Assembly (NCBI RefSeq): GCF_029211325.2
Contig: NZ_CP135996.1
Coordinates: 1,302,001 to 1,366,000, forward strand
From: Caproicibacterium argilliputei
Lineage (GTDB): Bacteria; Bacillota; Clostridia; Oscillospirales; Acutalibacteraceae
Length of the DNA stretch: 64,000 bases
Direction of reading: 5' to 3'
The notes beneath the pieces are model-generated. The model was not told where the DNA came from. It searched no databases and saw nothing but the letters and a program-made list of their open reading frames with translations. Within the stretch, counting starts at the first letter, position 1, and each line of letters starts with the position of its first letter. Of the stretch, positions 62,324 to 64,000 are shown piece by piece. A program made the position numbers and the translations under genes.

Positions 62324-64000
62324 ATGAAATACGACCATAATGCAATCGAAAAAAAGTGGCAGAATGCCTGGGAAAAGGCCGGCGTCTTTCACGCGGAAAA
62401 CAACAGTAAAAAACCGAAGTACTTTGCTTTGGTGGAGTTTCCGTATCCATCGGGTCAGGGGCTGCATGTGGGCCATCCGCGCCCGTATACTGCGCTGGAT
62501 ATTGTGGCTCGCAAACGCCGCCTGCAGGGGTATAATGTTCTGTACCCAATCGGTTGGGATGCCTTTGGTCTGCCAACGGAAAACTATGCTATTAAGAACC
62601 ACGTGCACCCGGCACAGGTGACAAAGAAAAACATCGCACATTTTAAAGAGCAGATTCAGAGCTTGGGAATTTCCTTTGACTGGAGCCGCGAAATCAACAC
62701 CACTGATCCGGATTACTACAAATGGACACAGTGGATTTTTCTGCAGCTTTTCAAAAAAGGCCTTGCCTACAAAAAGGAAATGAACGTTAACTGGTGCACC
62801 GGCTGCAAATGCGTGCTGGCAAATGAAGAAGTGGTGGAGGGTGTCTGCGAGCGCTGCGGCAGCCCGGTCATTCACAAAGAGAAAAGCCAGTGGATGCTGA
62901 AGATTACGGACTATGCACAGAAGCTGATTGACGGTTTGGATGAAGTCGACTATCCCGAACGAGTAAAAGCACAGCAGAAAAACTGGATTGGACGCAGTGA
63001 GGGCGCTGAGGTGGACTTTCAGACAACGGCGGGGGATGCGCTGACCGTTTACACCACGCGCCCCGACACCCTTTTTGGCGCTACCTATATGGTAATCGCC
63101 CCGGAGCATCCTTACATTGAGCGCTGGGCAGACCAGCTTTCCAATTTGGCGGAAGTTCGCGATTATCAGGCAAAGGCCGCGCGCAAAAGCGAATTTGAGC
63201 GTGCCGAAGTTGCCAAGGAAAAAACCGGTGTCCGTCTGGACGGTGTCTGTGCGGTAAATCCGGTAAATGGCAAACAGATTCCGATTTTTATTTCTGACTA
63301 TGTGCTGATGACGTACGGTACCGGCGCCATTATGGCAGTACCGGCACACGACACACGCGACTGGGAGTTTGCACACAAATTCCAATTGCCGGTGATTGAA
63401 GTCGTCAAGGGCGGCAATGTGGAAAAAGAAGCCTTTACCGACTGCGCGTCCGGTGTGATGGTGAACTCCGGCTTTTTAGACGGCTTGACCGTGGAAGAAG
63501 CCAAGGTGAAAATCAAAGCATATATAGAGGAGAAAGACTTTGGTCATAAAAAAATAAACTATAAACTGCGTGACTGGGTCTTTGCCCGCCAGCGTTACTG
63601 GGGCGAACCGATTCCAATCGTGCACTGTGAAAAATGCGGCTATGTGCCGCTGCCGGAGGACCAGCTGCCGCTGCGCCTGCCTGAAGTAAAAAGCTATGAG
63701 CCTACAGACGACGGCGAGTCTCCGCTTGCAAAAATGACAGACTGGGTAAATACCATCTGCCCGCACTGCGGCGGCCCTGCGAAACGGGAAACAGACACCA
63801 TGCCGCAGTGGGCAGGCTCCTCCTGGTACTTCCTGCGCTACACCGATCCGCACAACGACAAGGCATTTGCAAGCAAAGAAGCACTGGACTACTGGCTGCC
63901 GGTGGATTGGTACAACGGCGGCATGGAGCATACGACCCTGCATTTGCTGTACAGCCGTTTCTGGCACAAATTCCTGTACGATATCGGTGAGGTGCCGACA
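62324..64000 (+). CDS. leuS: Leucyl-tRNA synthetase, 3' partial
   Basis: ATG 62324 after AGAGGGTTAGAGC; the frame runs off the window after 559 codons. [19 protein letters not shown] contains the class I HIGH motif (HVGH). [17 protein letters not shown], a zinc-type CxxC segment (CTGCKC, then CERCG), the editing domain with [14 protein letters not shown], and CPHCGGPA follow. KMSKS and the tRNA-binding domain lie beyond the window. The 36-base leader has no room for a T-box. Confidence 0.97.
   Translation, partial: MKYDHNAIEKKWQNAWEKAGVFHAENNSKKPKYFALVEFPYPSGQGLHVGHPRPYTALDIVARKRRLQGYNVLYPIGWDAFGLPTENYAIKNHVHPAQVTKKNIAHFKEQIQSLGISFDWSREINTTDPDYYKWTQWIFLQLFKKGLAYKKEMNVNWCTGCKCVLANEEVVEGVCERCGSPVIHKEKSQWMLKITDYAQKLIDGLDEVDYPERVKAQQKNWIGRSEGAEVDFQTTAGDALTVYTTRPDTLFGATYMVIAPEHPYIERWADQLSNLAEVRDYQAKAARKSEFERAEVAKEKTGVRLDGVCAVNPVNGKQIPIFISDYVLMTYGTGAIMAVPAHDTRDWEFAHKFQLPVIEVVKGGNVEKEAFTDCASGVMVNSGFLDGLTVEEAKVKIKAYIEEKDFGHKKINYKLRDWVFARQRYWGEPIPIVHCEKCGYVPLPEDQLPLRLPEVKSYEPTDDGESPLAKMTDWVNTICPHCGGPAKRETDTMPQWAGSSWYFLRYTDPHNDKAFASKEALDYWLPVDWYNGGMEHTTLHLLYSRFWHKFLYDIGEVPT

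Noticed and set aside
62303..63385. 360-codon minus-strand frame opposite leuS
   Set aside because: Shadow of the leuS codon pattern with no ribosome binding site or family resemblance.

Overview
The window looks like the chromosome of a spore-forming, Gram-positive Clostridia bacterium, most likely an Oscillospiraceae/Ruminococcaceae relative. The evidence is the fused ispH-rpsA gene, YunB, the DUF5685 protein, SipW/TasA-type surface proteins, the yhbY-nadD-yqeK-rsfS cluster and strong AAAGGAGG ribosome binding sites. The exact genus cannot be read from the sequence.

Positions 1-24971 are the late region of a PBSX/skin-like contractile-tailed prophage on the + strand. The order is minor head protein, XkdF-like protease and scaffold, decoration protein, capsid, head-tail connectors, YqzN, sheath (XkdK), tube (XkdM), tail assembly chaperone with a probable -1 frameshift, tape measure, XkdP-U baseplate genes, fibre proteins, a cysteine-rich repeat protein with its own radical SAM enzyme, GH25 endolysin, XhlA-like protein, holin and a terminator. 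Terminase, portal, early genes and integrase must lie to the left of the window. From about 25 to 32.3 kb the DNA turns AT-rich and holds cargo. This includes a toxin-antitoxin pair in which RNase HI is fused to an RnlA-type HEPN RNase (with RnlB), an unknown membrane protein, an IS5-family element with intact ends, a DUF4393/Abi-alpha gene, an IS30 remnant and an XRE regulator. The block ends in the 3' half of a tRNA-Pro(CGG), read here as the distal attachment site.

Host DNA follows. A copper-storage-like protein is at 32.9 kb. A zinc-uptake locus (33.3-39.2 kb) has znuCB and COG0523/permease genes diverging from znuA around a 29-bp perfect palindrome of Fur-family type. Next come an SGNH esterase and a Crp/Fnr regulator. 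A surface-fibre operon (41.5-48.7 kb) sits behind a class I cyclic-di-GMP riboswitch with a terminator. It encodes a VWA adhesin, two TasA-like proteins, their SipW-like signal peptidase and a membrane-anchored protein. The rest is housekeeping: DUF5685, a J-domain protein, a RpiR regulator, a flavoprotein, cmk, two plsC, ispH-rpsA, yunB, ligA, yhbY, nadD, yqeK, rsfS and the 5' part of leuS.

The strongest leads are the phage-borne Cys-rich/radical SAM module, the RNase HI-RnlA fusion, the cyclic-di-GMP-controlled TasA-type operon, the chaperone frameshift and the internal ribosome binding site for S1 inside ispH-rpsA.
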